The notes: generated from the sequence alone by a model not told the origin. A DNA stretch of 64,000 nt from Kappaphycus alvarezii (GCA_002205965.3 NADL03000471.1:1178001-1242000), one strand, 5' to 3'. Counted from the first letter of the stretch, positions 10,151-20,182 are shown. A program made the numbers and translations.

Positions 10151-10634
10151 GAGTCGCTCTGATTACAGTTCGAGTGTGGTTAATGCTCTGCAGTTCGCTC
10201 CGATGACGGCAATGCGAAGGTGGAGTCTGACAAAGGGACGTCCTTTGCTGGAAAGTGAAGACTGCCCGACAGGAACTGCGGAAGAAGCGAAGAGATTTGT
10301 AAAATGGCGGCGGCGAGTGTTTAGCTGGGTAACGTGCAGAGTGGTGAGCGATCCCAAATATTAGTTGAGAAGCTCTGACGAGTTCATATACCGGCACTGC
10401 CATTTCACTTAATTTATGTTGGACACAGTGCAACGGAGTCGCAGGAAAGTCCACGAAATGTCGAATATTGGAAATTGAGGCCATTGTTGCGTGTGGGCAT
10501 ACTGAATGGCCAATCGCTACGGTGGCTGACGCGCTTTCCTTGGGATCGGGTGGTCCTCTGAGGGTCGTTCTATACCCATATACGAGGTCGATCGAGAATG
10601 CAACTCGGGCGGGCGTGCGTTGTTGCCATTACTT
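10151..10634. other. Intergenic
   Basis: This is the upstream region of the DUF4079 gene. Only short open frames without recognisable motifs are seen. Confidence 0.4.
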
Positions 10635-11312
10635 CTAGAGATTAAACATTTTTGCTATGATGCAAATAGTCTGATCAATCCGCAGCAAAGCGTCTGTTTC
10701 AAACGAATAGGAAACTCGATAGAATTCCTTGCTGTCCTGTGGGACGTTTTCTGTGCGGAAGACCAGCTGTCTGTTCACACTTTTCCGCGTCACGACAGGG
10801 ACAACATCTTCAACGTTCGCCGTTCGCCAACAGTCCCTCGCTACTGATTGACCCCTATGTAGTCTAGCCGAGTGATCAACCAAGTCGGAGTCCACAGGCA
10901 GACCTGAAATCCCTCTGCAAAGCCCCCTCCGGTCATCTGCGTCGGAAAAATCCAACATGTTTGGTGTAGGCCGTGTGTCCTGCACTTGAAACCTTGTCAA
11001 GCTTGGCTGACCTGCCAAGATGATAAAAAACAGTTTCCAGTACATTGGTGACAGACCGGAAACTTTTACAGGGACTCCGGACTGGCGTAGAGAAACGAGG
11101 AATGGAAGCAAGCGACTGTTACAACTCCCAAAGCGTGGAGCTAAGGCAAGTAAATACCTAGCGTACGTTGCAACGGTTTGGCGTACCCCAGCCGAAGAAG
11201 CCCTCTCCTTGGGCAGCCGTGGCGAGGCGCTCTTCGAGCTACTGTCCCATGCGCATAGGTTGGCTCCCGTTTCCCTCCCCGACGCGGCCAATTCCTTTTC
11301 TTGCTCTGTCAT
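10635..11312 (-). CDS. Unrecognised 225-codon ORF
   Basis: An uninterrupted frame runs from ATG at 11,312 to a stop at 10,635 in DNA of near-even composition, where such a length is uncommon by chance. The N-terminus is hydrophilic (MTEQEKELAASGRETG). The middle has LLALAPRFG and MYWKLFFIILAGQPS, a short hydrophobic patch. I recognise no domain. It could be a lineage-specific gene or a transposon remnant. Confidence 0.3.
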   Translation of the reverse strand: MTEQEKELAASGRETGANLCAWDSSSKSASPRLPKERASSAGVRQTVATYARYLLALAPRFGSCNSRLLPFLVSLRQSGVPVKVSGLSPMYWKLFFIILAGQPSLTRFQVQDTRPTPNMLDFSDADDRRGLCRGISGLPVDSDLVDHSARLHRGQSVARDCWRTANVEDVVPVVTRKSVNRQLVFRTENVPQDSKEFYRVSYSFETDALLRIDQTICIIAKMFNL

Positions 11313-11752
11313 TCAACACCCCACCTAGCATGCATTAGAAACTCCCAAAGAGTCTGCTGAATCTTTTTAGGCGAATGGTAGGTAGGGTAAGGACGGTACA
11401 TTTACGGAGTTAGTAACTCGCCATGTCTTCCACACTCTGCACGCTTATGTCGCAAGCAGCTGCTTCCATCGTAAAGCTCTTACGAAAGAGAAAAGGCACG
11501 TAGCGAACGCCACGGTGCGAAAAGCCCTCACGCAGTTAAGCCCCAGGTCAATATGCGACCAGGTTAATACCCTTGCCTCTTGCAGTCCACATCTGATGCA
11601 TCAAAAACCGCGCCTGCAGATGGCACTTGGTCGCCCTTTAGAGGATTGACTGTTGCTTAGAAAAGCGCAGCCCGCAAGGATTGCAGGGTGGAGTAGCAGT
11701 GCTAGTCGCATGGGACAAAAGATATGGCTGGGTGGTGCCAACTTGGTGTTAC
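11313..11752. other. Intergenic upstream of the structured RNA
   Basis: No gene was recognised. The Pol III promoter of the RNA at 11,753 would be expected here. AAAAGATATGG at 11,717-11,727 is the nearest AT-rich word at roughly -30. Confidence 0.3.
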
Positions 11753-11926
11753 GGAATGGGAGGATTTCTTAACCGCACTTGCACAGCAGCGCAGACCAGC
11801 AACAGCGGTAGAGGAAAGTCCGGGAGGGCAACTTGTGCGATGCCTTACCACACCACTCGGAAGGTATGGCTTGTGCCTCAACTGCTCCGTTTGGTAGCGG
11901 GCAATCGGGCTAATCGCCATGGTTTT
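11753..11926 (+). ncRNA. Candidate RNase MRP RNA (or nuclear RNase P RNA)
   Basis: A compact RNA of about 174 nt shows the RNase P/MRP architecture in the right order. The end helix pairs ATGG/CCAT and GATT/AATC (11,756-11,766 with 11,912-11,920). A P3-like arm pairs ACCGC/GCGGT (11,772-11,776 with 11,805-11,809), then an internal loop, then TTGC/GCAA (11,779-11,782 with 11,799-11,802). CR-I follows directly as GAGGAAAGTCCGGG (11,811-11,824). P4 pairs AGTCCG with CGGGCT (11,817-11,822 with 11,906-11,911). A domain-2 stem pairs 11,824-11,830 with 11,874-11,879, continued by GCCTTACC/GGTATGGC. A P19-like hairpin (11,882-11,900) precedes CR-V (GCAATCGGGCTAATC). TTTT at 11,923-11,926 fits Pol III termination. 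GAAAGTCC in CR-I is more usual in MRP than in eukaryotic nuclear P RNA. MRP processes pre-rRNA, P matures tRNA 5' ends. The domain-2 insert is unusually small. Confidence 0.6.
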
Positions 11927-11989
11927 AGGTATCGCTTGTACGAACCCCCAGCGAGGACGTATCACTCTCCTGGGCGCCCCTCGGCTCCG

Positions 11990-14360
11990 ATAAATACATG
12001 CGCTCCTTCTCAAGTCCAATGGATCTTTGCCACAGCATGCTCTCAACCTCCAAAATCTCCCCCACCCTCGAACGGCCTTCCATTTAAACCAACTCCGAAC
12101 CTCGGCCTGCAGAGTGCAGCATGCTTTCCGGCTCACCCCCCACCGATCGCATACCCCTTTGCGAAGGATTTCGCCGAGGCCCAAATGGGGCGTACTCTCT
12201 ACGCTCAATTCCGTGCCCCTCACCACTCAGAGCATCCGTAAAGTCCGTCCTCCCTTTCCGTCGTGGCGGTCATGGATTCACAACCCTCGCCATGATACGT
12301 CGTATGCAGCCACTCATCCAGTCCGCACCCTTACGCCACTCCGAACGCCCCGTCGAGCACTACTTGCGATGCGCCCGCCCTACAATGCGCCTGCCCTACA
12401 ATGCGCTTCGGCCACGGCGCTCAAAGCCCCCTCTAGGCGCCATTCCAAACGGCCAATGGTATCAAGGCCGGGGTGGACGAGGTCATCCATGACACCCGCA
12501 CCCTGCTTCGCCTTTTCTCTGGTGCTCCGCATGTTGCCACGGTCCTCATTGACGCCCACAACGCTTTCAACCGCGGTGACCAACAGTCAATGCTGTTTAC
12601 CTTCCGCACTCGCCGTCTCCATTGCCCGCTTCGTGAATATGATATAGGTCGCACTCAGCCGCCGTTGCTATACCGAATCGCCAGAATACGGTCATCATGA
12701 GTGCTCAGGGCACCCAGCAGAGCGACCCGGCCAGTATGTTGCTGTTCTCCTTCACGATACAACCACACGTCCGGAAAATTGCCGAGGACAGCAACATCGT
12801 CCTGAATCAATGGTACGCGGACTATGCACCCTCATAGGGACACTCCAGGGTCTGCGCCGAGCTCTCCGCCCACTTCAGGTAGAGGGTCCGGCTGTCGGCC
12901 TCTACGTCAACGCGAGGAAGACGTGCATTTACTGGCCGAACACGCTCTTGCCGGACCCCACGGCCTTCCTCCGCGAGCTTCTTCTGTCCGAGTGCTCAGG
13001 ACGGCTTCGAGCTCCAAGGAGCGCCGATTGGCTACCGGGCCTTCACCGACTCATTCCTCGGGCCAAGGTCGATGGGTGCCGCTGCACCCTCAGACTGCTC
13101 CCATGTCCGTGACCCCCGCGCCCGATTTCACATGCACCGGATCTGCGCGTCGGTATGCCTCCTCACTCACGCGTTTCGGCTCGCCGAATCCACAACACGC
13201 TGTCCCCGCTGCACATGCCTTCGAAGTACTGCAGAGGTCGTGTTACACGGAGCTCCACGGGATCGCCCTGTCGGATACCAGCTGGGAACAAGCCACGCCA
13301 CCCATCCGCCTTGGAGGTCACGGATTTACCTCATGTCCCTGTTCCTTCATGGTGTGGTCGCCGCTAGCATCATCAGCGCGGCTACGGCTCGCGAAAGAAC
13401 AGCAATGTACACGACGCAACGTTCCGCCGCCTCTTCGGTCACTGATACCGGGGCGGCAGGGCGTTTCTCGTCCGTCAAGCCTGCCGCGACTCCGCGACTT
13501 CCTGCTATCATCCCTGGACATCCGTACTCCGTCGACCTCGCCCCTTTGACCAAGGCCTGCTTGCTGCCAACAACCAACCTCTAAACCTATTAAATGGTGT
13601 GCAGCAGGAGGCACAGGCAAGGTCCACTGGCGCGACGAGTCGTGGGTGGCATACCCCAAACCGCTGACTACAGCACCACCGATGTTCGACACAAGATTCG
13701 TGGCCTGGCGTTCCGGAACAGCCCCGCCGCCGCATTTCTCTTCGCTCATCTCACAACCGCTACGGTGGTGTCCACGACCCACTGGCAGACCACGCTCCGC
13801 CGGCATCTCGGCCTCCCCGTCTACGATGACCCCTCCCGCTCACCTGCGCCCACTGCAACCAAGCTATGGGCGCACTCGGGGACCACTTGGCGGACCTCTG
13901 CCTTGCCGGATTCGGTCGCCCGCATCGCCATAACTCGCTACGCACCGTCTTCGCCTACCACGTTGCTCGCCACAGCGGGCCTGGACTGCCAATATGAGGT
14001 CCCGCTCCTTGTCCCGGGAAGAATATCCGCCCTGTGGACATTCTCGTCAAACCCCGCCCCTGCCCAATGGCCAACAGGTCCGCCCATAGCCTGTGACCTT
14101 ACCGTTGTCTCCCCTTTCAAAAAGGCGTGTGCACAAGGGCCCGCAAATGGCCGGCGGCGCGCCGCTATCGCCCGCCGAGACAAAGTCAAAGACTTTGAGC
14201 GCAAACTGTACGCCGCATCCCGCCCCCCTGGACAATACCCTCCAGGCACCAAACTTCAAGTTTCAGCCCCTGGCTTTCGATTCCTTGGGTGCCCCATCCC
14301 CCGCCTCCATTCTGTTCCTCGAGGTGTTCATCCGCGTATCGCAGAGAAGTTTTGACCGAC
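11990..14360 (+). mobile_element. LINE-like non-LTR retrotransposon, broken reverse transcriptase
   Basis: A reverse transcriptase can be followed across frames: VDEVIHDTRTLLRLF, then LIDAHNAFNRGDQQSM (motif A region, about 12,545), MSAQGTQQSDPASML (motif B, about 12,700), QWYAD and CTLIGTLQGL (the YADD box, about 12,810, split by a one-base shift), and GLYVNARKTCIYW (about 12,900). The C-terminal part from 13,780 (LRRHLGLPVYDD) to the FDSLG region near 14,285 matches the fragments at 1-1345 and 18,930-19,165. Frame shifts and the broken catalytic box make it inactive. No poly(A) tail or target duplication was found. The 5' limit is approximate. Confidence 0.75.
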
Positions 14361-14860
14361 TTGGAACATTATCAGGTTCTTACCCGTACAGTCGGGTCTG
14401 CAGTGAGCACGACAGATCCTCATTGTAGTGAAGTTTCTCTGACTTTGTGTAGTGAATTGACTTGGTTCTTTAATTTTTGAAAAGTGCGGTACGAAATGCA
14501 GTGCATAATACAGTATGCACTGCATGCATATGTACGGTACCAGGTTTTGCGTTTCATCTTTTATCACTGGTGTACAGTCCAAATGTGCAACGTTGCAAAG
14601 TACTTAAAATTAAGTTGGAATTGGGTGACTTACAGTAGCTCTGCGTTTTGCGGTGCGCGACAAACTACGGATGCTGCACATGTTGACAAGATTGAGTAGC
14701 TAAGCTCCTGATACAGGCGAGTCTTCACTCCTCCAGTCGAGCATCCGCTACGAGACGCTACTACTGTGCCACGTGGTCCACGTCGGCCACGTGGCTTTCT
14801 CGCAGCCTTGTTAAAGCTTTATTAACCGCAAAGTTCTTCAAACTAGCAATGCAATGGTAA
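14361..14860. other. Intergenic upstream of tRNA-Gly
   Basis: No gene was seen. Two CCACGTGG boxes lie at 14,769-14,776 and 14,787-14,794, within a stretch resembling the antisense 3' tail of the LINE-like family (compare gtggtccacgtcagccac at 780). Confidence 0.4.
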
Positions 14861-14931
14861 GCACCAGTGGTCCAGTGGTTAAGATCTCCGCCTCCCACGC
14901 GGAGGACCCGGATTCGATTTCCGGCTGGTGT
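14861..14931 (+). tRNA. tRNA-Gly (anticodon CCC)
   Basis: The 71-nt cloverleaf has acceptor GCACCAG pairing with CTGGTGT (G-U at the first pair). The anticodon stem TCCGC/GCGGA encloses loop CTCCCAC, whose centre is CCC. The T arm pairs CCGGA with TCCGG around TTCGATT. A-box-like TGGTCCAGTGG and B-box-like GGATTCGAT elements are present inside. There is no intron. It decodes GGG glycine codons. Confidence 0.93.
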
Positions 14932-14940
14932 AAAGAGTGA

Positions 14941-14947
14941 TTTTTTT
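14941..14947 (+). terminator. Pol III T-run terminator of tRNA-Gly
   Basis: Seven consecutive T residues begin 10 nt after the tRNA 3' end, the usual RNA polymerase III stop. Confidence 0.85.
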
Positions 14948-15054
14948 CACTGTCATTTCAAAAAATCAGAAAATGATTTTGCAGAGCACAGCTGCGATGC
15001 ACTAAATACTAACTATACTGTACAGTACGAGTACACCGCAGGTCTGACTTTATG

Positions 15055-15070
15055 CTTACAGTACTGTAAG
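15055..15070. repeat. Perfect 16-bp palindrome CTTACAGTACTGTAAG
   Basis: It contains the 10-bp core ACAGTACTGT, which recurs at 34,026, 38,281 and 55,153. Its function is unknown. Confidence 0.7.
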
Positions 15071-15489
15071 AACTAACTGATGTTCCACGTATATCAACGC
15101 TTACGCTGCATCATATGGTCGTCTGTAGCGATGGCCATCATCTCGTGCGCTCCTCTGCACGTGACCGATTTGGATCATCCGATTAGATGTTATTCTTAAG
15201 AAGCATCTTTACTCATTAAAAAAAGTGATGATTAGGCGGTCAGCCAGTGCTCACTCGAAATGACAGATGAGTAAAAATTATCTACGTCAGTAACCGCTAT
15301 CATTAACTTGCCAGAAAAGATTACGGACGGAGACAGAGGTTCGCAGGTGTTACCGAGGGGTAAGGTTACCGTATGGCAATTCAACTCAAAAAGTTCATAC
15401 TGTACATGGTAGGACTCATACCACCCCATTACCCAAACATTTACTGTAAGTAAACCGCGCCATTTACTGTAGGCCTCGTCTGGGCTAAT

Positions 15490-15747
15490 GCTTTCATTAG
15501 GAAAATTAAGCAAACCTCCTCATTTAACCCTGTACAGATTGACCCATATCTACCGTACCTTAGCTCAACAATAAAAACCCATAAACTCCTTCGCGGGGTG
15601 ATGCAGTGGAAGGATAAGCAATATTGGTGAACGAAAGTCCCTTTTTCTTTAGACCAATCCATATCTACCCCATGAGCATTTGTCATTAGGAAAGTTTAGT
15701 GAACCACCCCATTTAAACCCCATCAACTCCCCATTATGGACAGATTG
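15490..15747 (+). repeat. Diverged direct duplication, unit about 190 bp
   Basis: A block with cattagga, catttaa and cagattg in order occurs at 15,495-15,541 and again at 15,684-15,747. The word catatctacc also occurs twice (near 15,546 and 15,661). This suggests an old tandem duplication in the gene-free stretch 14,948-16,215, which otherwise shows only short frames. Confidence 0.4.
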
Positions 15748-16215
15748 CTTGCTCCCGACCAGCAAGTAGTGGCTGCTCTGCGGTCAAGGTTACAGCTTGT
15801 GACCTTGGTATCGCACTGAAATTCAATCAAGGCACAGCGTGCCATTTGGACCAAAAGCATCATCCGGTACTCTCAGTTTCAAAGGAGCATGAGATTATCT
15901 CTGACTCCCGCGGTTAGTGCAATCGGTCATGATATCTCCGTAAGCGGAGTGGTCCGAGTTTACAGCATGCATCACTTTCGTATGTAAGGATTTGGCAGCC
16001 CCTAAGAGAAAAGGGCTATCCTAATGATCCCGACGGTGTCGCCCCACTGCATTCATCCTGTACTCGTGAAAGACGTGGAAGGGGAGCCCAGTGCGATCTG
16101 GTTCCCGTGCGGCCTGCTGAAACAACCAAATTGTCTGACAGGTTGCATGAGTCAGCACTACATATTCTCGGACTCGCACCGGGGAATCTCGCGCAACGGA
16201 TAAGGCCAATCTAGG

Positions 16216-16843
16216 ATGATAAGATTCCCAGCAACCCCCAACTGCTGTCTCTATCCCAATTCTCAATGCAACTCCAACCCGCCTCAGCCCCATGAATCCC
16301 GCACCTCAAGTCCACAAACTTCAACGACACCCCTCACAACATTGACAAGGCTGCCCTCCGTCATCCGCGCCCCACTTTACTCCATAAACCGCGACACTGC
16401 AATTGCAACCACACTTTATGCTGAACGGGTCGTTACACGAAGTGGCAATAGGCAAGCTCGTTCGCCCGCCCACGCAGGCATAGACTCTTGTTCTCAGACA
16501 TCATCCGTCACAACGCCTGCTTGTGTGCAACGGACAGTCAGCTTATCGATGAATGTGCCTATGGCGCAGTCGAGGTCCTGAGATGCTGCAATGCTGTGCG
16601 TCGGGAGGGTGCCCGACCTCAGGCGTATGGTAAGTGCAATTCAACGGCCGGCTGGTTGCCAGATTTAGCCTCGCTCGCATAGCTGACGTCGTGGGGCACT
16701 TTCGTGACGTGACCGGGGGTGGTGTCGTGCTGCATTTGCACTTGCTGGGTCCGCTGCACTACTGGTTGTGTGAGAGTTTGTTTTGCATGGCGGCTGGGAT
16801 GCTATGTGCAGTATTTGTGCCCTACCCTACGCGCTTGCGGTGA
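16216..16843 (+). CDS. Unrecognised gene, probably spliced
   Basis: A Cys-containing segment (CLCATDSQLIDECAYGAVEV, then LRCCNAVRREGARPQAYG) ends at a textbook donor, G|GTAAGTG, at 16,629/16,630. Upstream pieces (GKLVRPPTQA and neighbours) lie in another frame, one base shift away. After a plausible acceptor near 16,686 a frame gives DVVGHFRDVTGGG and hydrophobic LGPLHYWLCESLFCMAAGML before a stop at 16,843. I recognise no family. The paired-Cys pattern and donor are the main support; exon limits are guesses. Confidence 0.35.
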
Positions 16844-17377
16844 AAATTTTGAAGTAGCGTACTCGATGGAGTGCGTTGGTTGATGTCGTCTGTGTGCGTA
16901 GCTTGTGGAGGTGGTGCAGGGGTAGCATGGGTTTCGAGTTTGATGGATGTTTGTGGGGAGGAGTACATGGTGGGATACTCGTGGGGTGGTTGGGTGCTGG
17001 GCAACTGGTTTGGGTTGAATGGCATGATTGCGTTGGGATTCGTTGCAGGCATCTGGCCATTCGAAAAGGTGCATGGTAGTGGCCACGTCATCACTTAGTT
17101 CGGTCTATGCGATGATGGTGCTGTGTTGTTGTTTTGGAGATACAACGATTCTACGGCTGACGGGGAAAATAACGAAGATATTACCATGAGCGGTGGCAAT
17201 AGGCAAGGAGGCATGGGCACTCTTTGTAATGGGTAAGGCGGATGTTGTTGCCGCAGTCGTAAATGCGTACAGTATGGCAGGTGTAACCGCAACTGTCTCC
17301 TAGTTCATTCAACATCGAGTACAAACTTTTTCTCCAATAAGGTATCACGAATTCCTACTTTACAGAACTTTCCTCCA
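16844..17377. other. Intergenic with a doubtful minus ORF
   Basis: A 90-codon minus frame (17,094-16,822) is rich in Asn, Pro, Thr and Gln and looks protein-like (NPNAIMPFNPNQLPSTQPP), but it has no recognisable domain. Nothing else is supported. Confidence 0.3.
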
Positions 17378-17515
17378 ATGAACGTGACTCCCTGTTATAC
17401 ACGCTTTGCTGTAATTTGTCTGTTAACTGCCATTGTTATGGCTCTTCTGCAAATAGAGACTCCTGGAGCTTCCACCGGGCTTCCACCGGTACATTTCACG
17501 CACCGTTTGATTTAG
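17378..17515 (+). CDS. Small ORF with signal-peptide-like start
   Basis: This 45-codon frame begins MNVTPCYTRF, has a hydrophobic core VICLLTAIVMALL, and ends PPVHFTHRLI before TAG. The layout fits a small secreted or membrane peptide, but at this size chance is a serious alternative. Confidence 0.2.
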   Translation: MNVTPCYTRFAVICLLTAIVMALLQIETPGASTGLPPVHFTHRLI

Positions 17516-17594
17516 TGTAATGCAAATCTCCATGTTAATTGGTACATTCGCATTAAGGCGTAACCCCTGAGCACAGAATCTTAGGATTTTCAAG

Positions 17595-18520
17595 ATGTGT
17601 CAAAATATCTCTGTAATTCACGAAATGGCTTCGAGTCCCGACAGCACCTCTTCAAACCACGCCGTCCTGCGGCAAGGCCATGCAGTAAAGTTTTTCGTCC
17701 TCCATCAACTGCAAGTCACAGCTGGAAGCACTATTCAGCAAGCACCGGGGGTGGAAGTGGACGCCATCGCCCGTCCGACAATATGCAACATCCCCGCCCC
17801 GCCTTTGTCCCCCCTCAACCCACTCTTCATTCGCACGCACAACGCACACCATGCGTCACCACCTCCCCGCCGCGCATGCCGCATGAAACTCGACCCACCC
17901 CCAAAAGACCCACGTGACGATCATCCCTTCGCCCGTCTCCCAGAATTCACCTCTTCAAACGGTAATGCACGCGTGCAAGACGTCCTTGTGCGTGAGGCTT
18001 TGCGACGTGCAACCTACCGGGCAGCTACCGAAAGTCTCGAGTCCACTATCCAGGATAAACTCGACGCTGTGTCCGGTTTGCTCTCGGATATGTATATTAG
18101 ATCGGAGCGTGACATTCGAAGTCGCAATGATGAAATGGTGCGGAGGGAAAGCTTGAGTAACGTGTCCAAGTGGAATCAACAATTGATTGCAGGCTCCAAG
18201 CAGTCCAAGATATCCGCTCGGAGATATCCAAGGAGCTAGCCATTGTCGACGCTATGCTTCGTCGCAACCATCGCGAGAAGCAGCGGCGGAAGAGCAGGCG
18301 TCGTCGCTCTGTACTGGTGCGTCGGATTTCCTCAGACTCTCCAAATGCACCCGTGGGGAATGTAGATCAACATGCAGTCATGACGTATCCGGCCCGAGTC
18401 GCGCTTGGTGCGTTCACTTGTGTCTCGGTGATACAAACATTCGAGGGAATCGCATCACAGGAGGATGGCCCGGCGAACCTGGTAAAGTACGCCGCCGTGT
18501 CTCTTTGCTCATTTTGTTGA
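17595..18520 (+). CDS. Unrecognised coiled-coil-like protein, one frame shift
   Basis: The frame from 17,595 is open for 214 codons. Its credible part begins at MKLDPPPKDPRDDHPFARLP (17,883). It continues as charged helical sequence (VLVREALRRATYRAATESLE, then IQDKLDAVSGLLSDMYIRSE). Near 18,180 the helical pattern moves to another frame (LQAVQDIRSEISKELAIVDA) and goes on through a strongly basic stretch (REKQRRKSRRRRSVLVRR) to a stop at 18,520. Either a one-base shift or a very short intron joins them. Alternating hydrophobic and charged residues suggest coiled coil. The basic cluster could be a nuclear signal or membrane-proximal. No family was recognised. Confidence 0.5.
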
Positions 18521-18929
18521 TCTTTCAGTTCAGATCAAAGTCGCAGGCGGGTGGCTCTGATTCTACATCGCAATAGGAGAGGCCCTTGTCGGGGCTGAAA
18601 ATTTTGTATCGTATTTTCCATGTAGTGCGTCTTTTGGGATTGGAACGAATTGTAAAATTATTTGGTGGGAAGTGTTGCCGGTTTGCTTTGTATGCTGGTA
18701 CTGACCGCGGAGTTCTATCCGCGCTGATGGGTCCTCGGCACCTTGGAATCAATCCATCAAGCGCAAGAAAAAACTTACATTCGCTCTCATCTTTGCGCCG
18801 AACTGGAAGCCGGATGCGTAATGCCATTCGTTATCACGTCCAGGTCGCAAATTAGAACCAGAATCTCAGTTAATCGAGTAGCTAACCTTTCGGGAAACAC
18901 GCACGAACGGGTCTAGGCTTACAGTTTGG
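18521..18929. other. Probable 3' UTR and spacer
   Basis: Overlapping 89- and 100-codon frames exist on opposite strands. Neither has a recognisable motif. Confidence 0.35.
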
Positions 18930-19165
18930 AGCTAACTGAGTGGTCAATGTCGGGCGCGTGCAATGTTGCGCGAGCAATTGTCGCCATAGCAACAGCGGAC
19001 CAGATGGCGGCGCTGAGGGCTGGTAGGTGCGATGACGAATAACCTCCGTGGAGGTATGATGGCGGCGAGCGGTGGCCGGAAAACACTCGTTGAGAAAGCG
19101 GGCAGTCTCAGGCGAGGGGATACCGAGGGAATCAAAAACAAGGGATTGGAATTTGGAAGTAGGTT
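18930..19165 (-). mobile_element. LINE-like 3' fragment, antisense
   Basis: The minus strand reads a version of the FDSLG-x-PSPE-x-RFL segment (about 19,130-19,080) and continues to the region that ends VADVDHP in the copy at 764. The plus-strand border gctaactgagtggtca resembles gctaaccgggtggtcc at 771. Only the final roughly 235 bp remain. Confidence 0.6.
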
Positions 19166-19663
19166 CTACTACATCATGTAAAGCAGATTAGAGAACAGTG
19201 ATCTCTACCAATTTTGAAACCCGGAGTCAAAAGGTCGCCCTCTTCTGTAATCTCAAGCTCACAGAGACATGAAGGACAAAACAGGCTACTGGCTGGGGTA
19301 ATCAAGACTAAACAGTGTCTAATTAAGATCTCTTTAGATTCTAGTCGAGCGAATCATAGAGAGTGTTAAGTGCCGCGGTAGTCTCACATTGCGGGTATGA
19401 AAGATGACAAAAGTTCGCACCGTAACCACTCTGGTGTTTACACTGTGGTCACGACCTCAGCTGTAACCACCAAGTGCTTGACTTGCGACAAAAACACGTA
19501 ACTCGCGAGGGATGGCAGTTACAGGAGTACCGACAACCCGATGGAGCAGCGCTTGAGGGAGGGAGATAAGGTTAATTCAATGAGTATCAAACGAAGACAG
19601 CCTGTTCTTACAGTTTGGCCCAGGTGCGGCAGTACAGTGCACCAGATCGCCCTACCCTACAAA
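19166..19663. other. Intergenic before the transposon block
   Basis: No gene or named element was recognised. Composition starts to shift to AT-rich here. Confidence 0.4.
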
Positions 19664-19964
19664 CAGTGCGGGACAAAAATATAGTGCCACTCCCGTCACG
19701 GGCAGTGACGACCCTTATAAACAATAACATTATATCAGAATATGACCAATAGCATTTATCTGGACATTAAAACGATTTCTGCAGGCAGTTGTTTTAGGAA
19801 TTCTTTTTTTCTTTTTGGCAAGAGATTACCTTGGAAAGTGGCAAAAACAAAGCACACTATTCCATTTTGTTCACTGAAACCAACAGGAACAAGGGCAAAC
19901 CCTCAATAGTCAGTCTTGTTCCATCTCCTTTCCAAACTTGCATTGTGCGTTTTTGCATGATTTT

Positions 19965-20170
19965 TGCAAAATCTGTACTCATGGGACTTGTCATTGCCCC
20001 TGTATTCCGCACGGCCGACACAAGTGTGTGCCGTGGTGCGGAATACAGGGGCCAGGGCGAACCCCGACAGGCCCTGCACCTGCCCCGGAGATCAGAAGCA
20101 CTTCGGGAGATTAAATATAAGACCACGATACCCTCCGACAATAAAGACAGGGAGTTTATCTCTTCCGACA
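19965..20170 (+). repeat. copia 5' LTR
   Basis: It starts TGCAAAATCTGTACTC and ends TCTTCCGACA, giving TG...CA ends. It is 30 bp longer than the 3' LTR because of an extra palindromic segment at 19,997-20,051. Confidence 0.88.
19997..20051. repeat. Palindromic insert in the copia 5' LTR
   Basis: Arms CCCCTGTATTCCGCAC and GTGCGGAATACAGGGG are perfect 16-bp inverted repeats. The 3' LTR has only one arm here, next to gtgtcggac. Confidence 0.85.
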
Positions 20171-20182
20171 TGGTAGCATCGC
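20171..20182 (+). other. copia primer-binding site
   Basis: TGGTAGCATCGC lies directly after the 5' LTR. It resembles the site complementary to initiator tRNA-Met used by many copia elements. Confidence 0.7.

Noticed and set aside
9739-10152. A 137-codon plus ORF
   Set aside because: It is the antisense shadow of the DUF4079 gene.
11681-12241. A 186-codon plus ORF
   Set aside because: It overlaps the structured RNA and the start of the LINE relic, has no domain, and its reverse strand is equally open.
13318-13806. A 162-codon minus ORF
   Set aside because: Antisense to the LINE-like relic, without recognisable content.
15900-15970. tRNA-like stretch (ggttagtgcaatcggtca, then a ctccg/cggag hairpin)
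   Set aside because: The hairpin loop is only 4 nt, no acceptor stem forms, and the T arm is poor.
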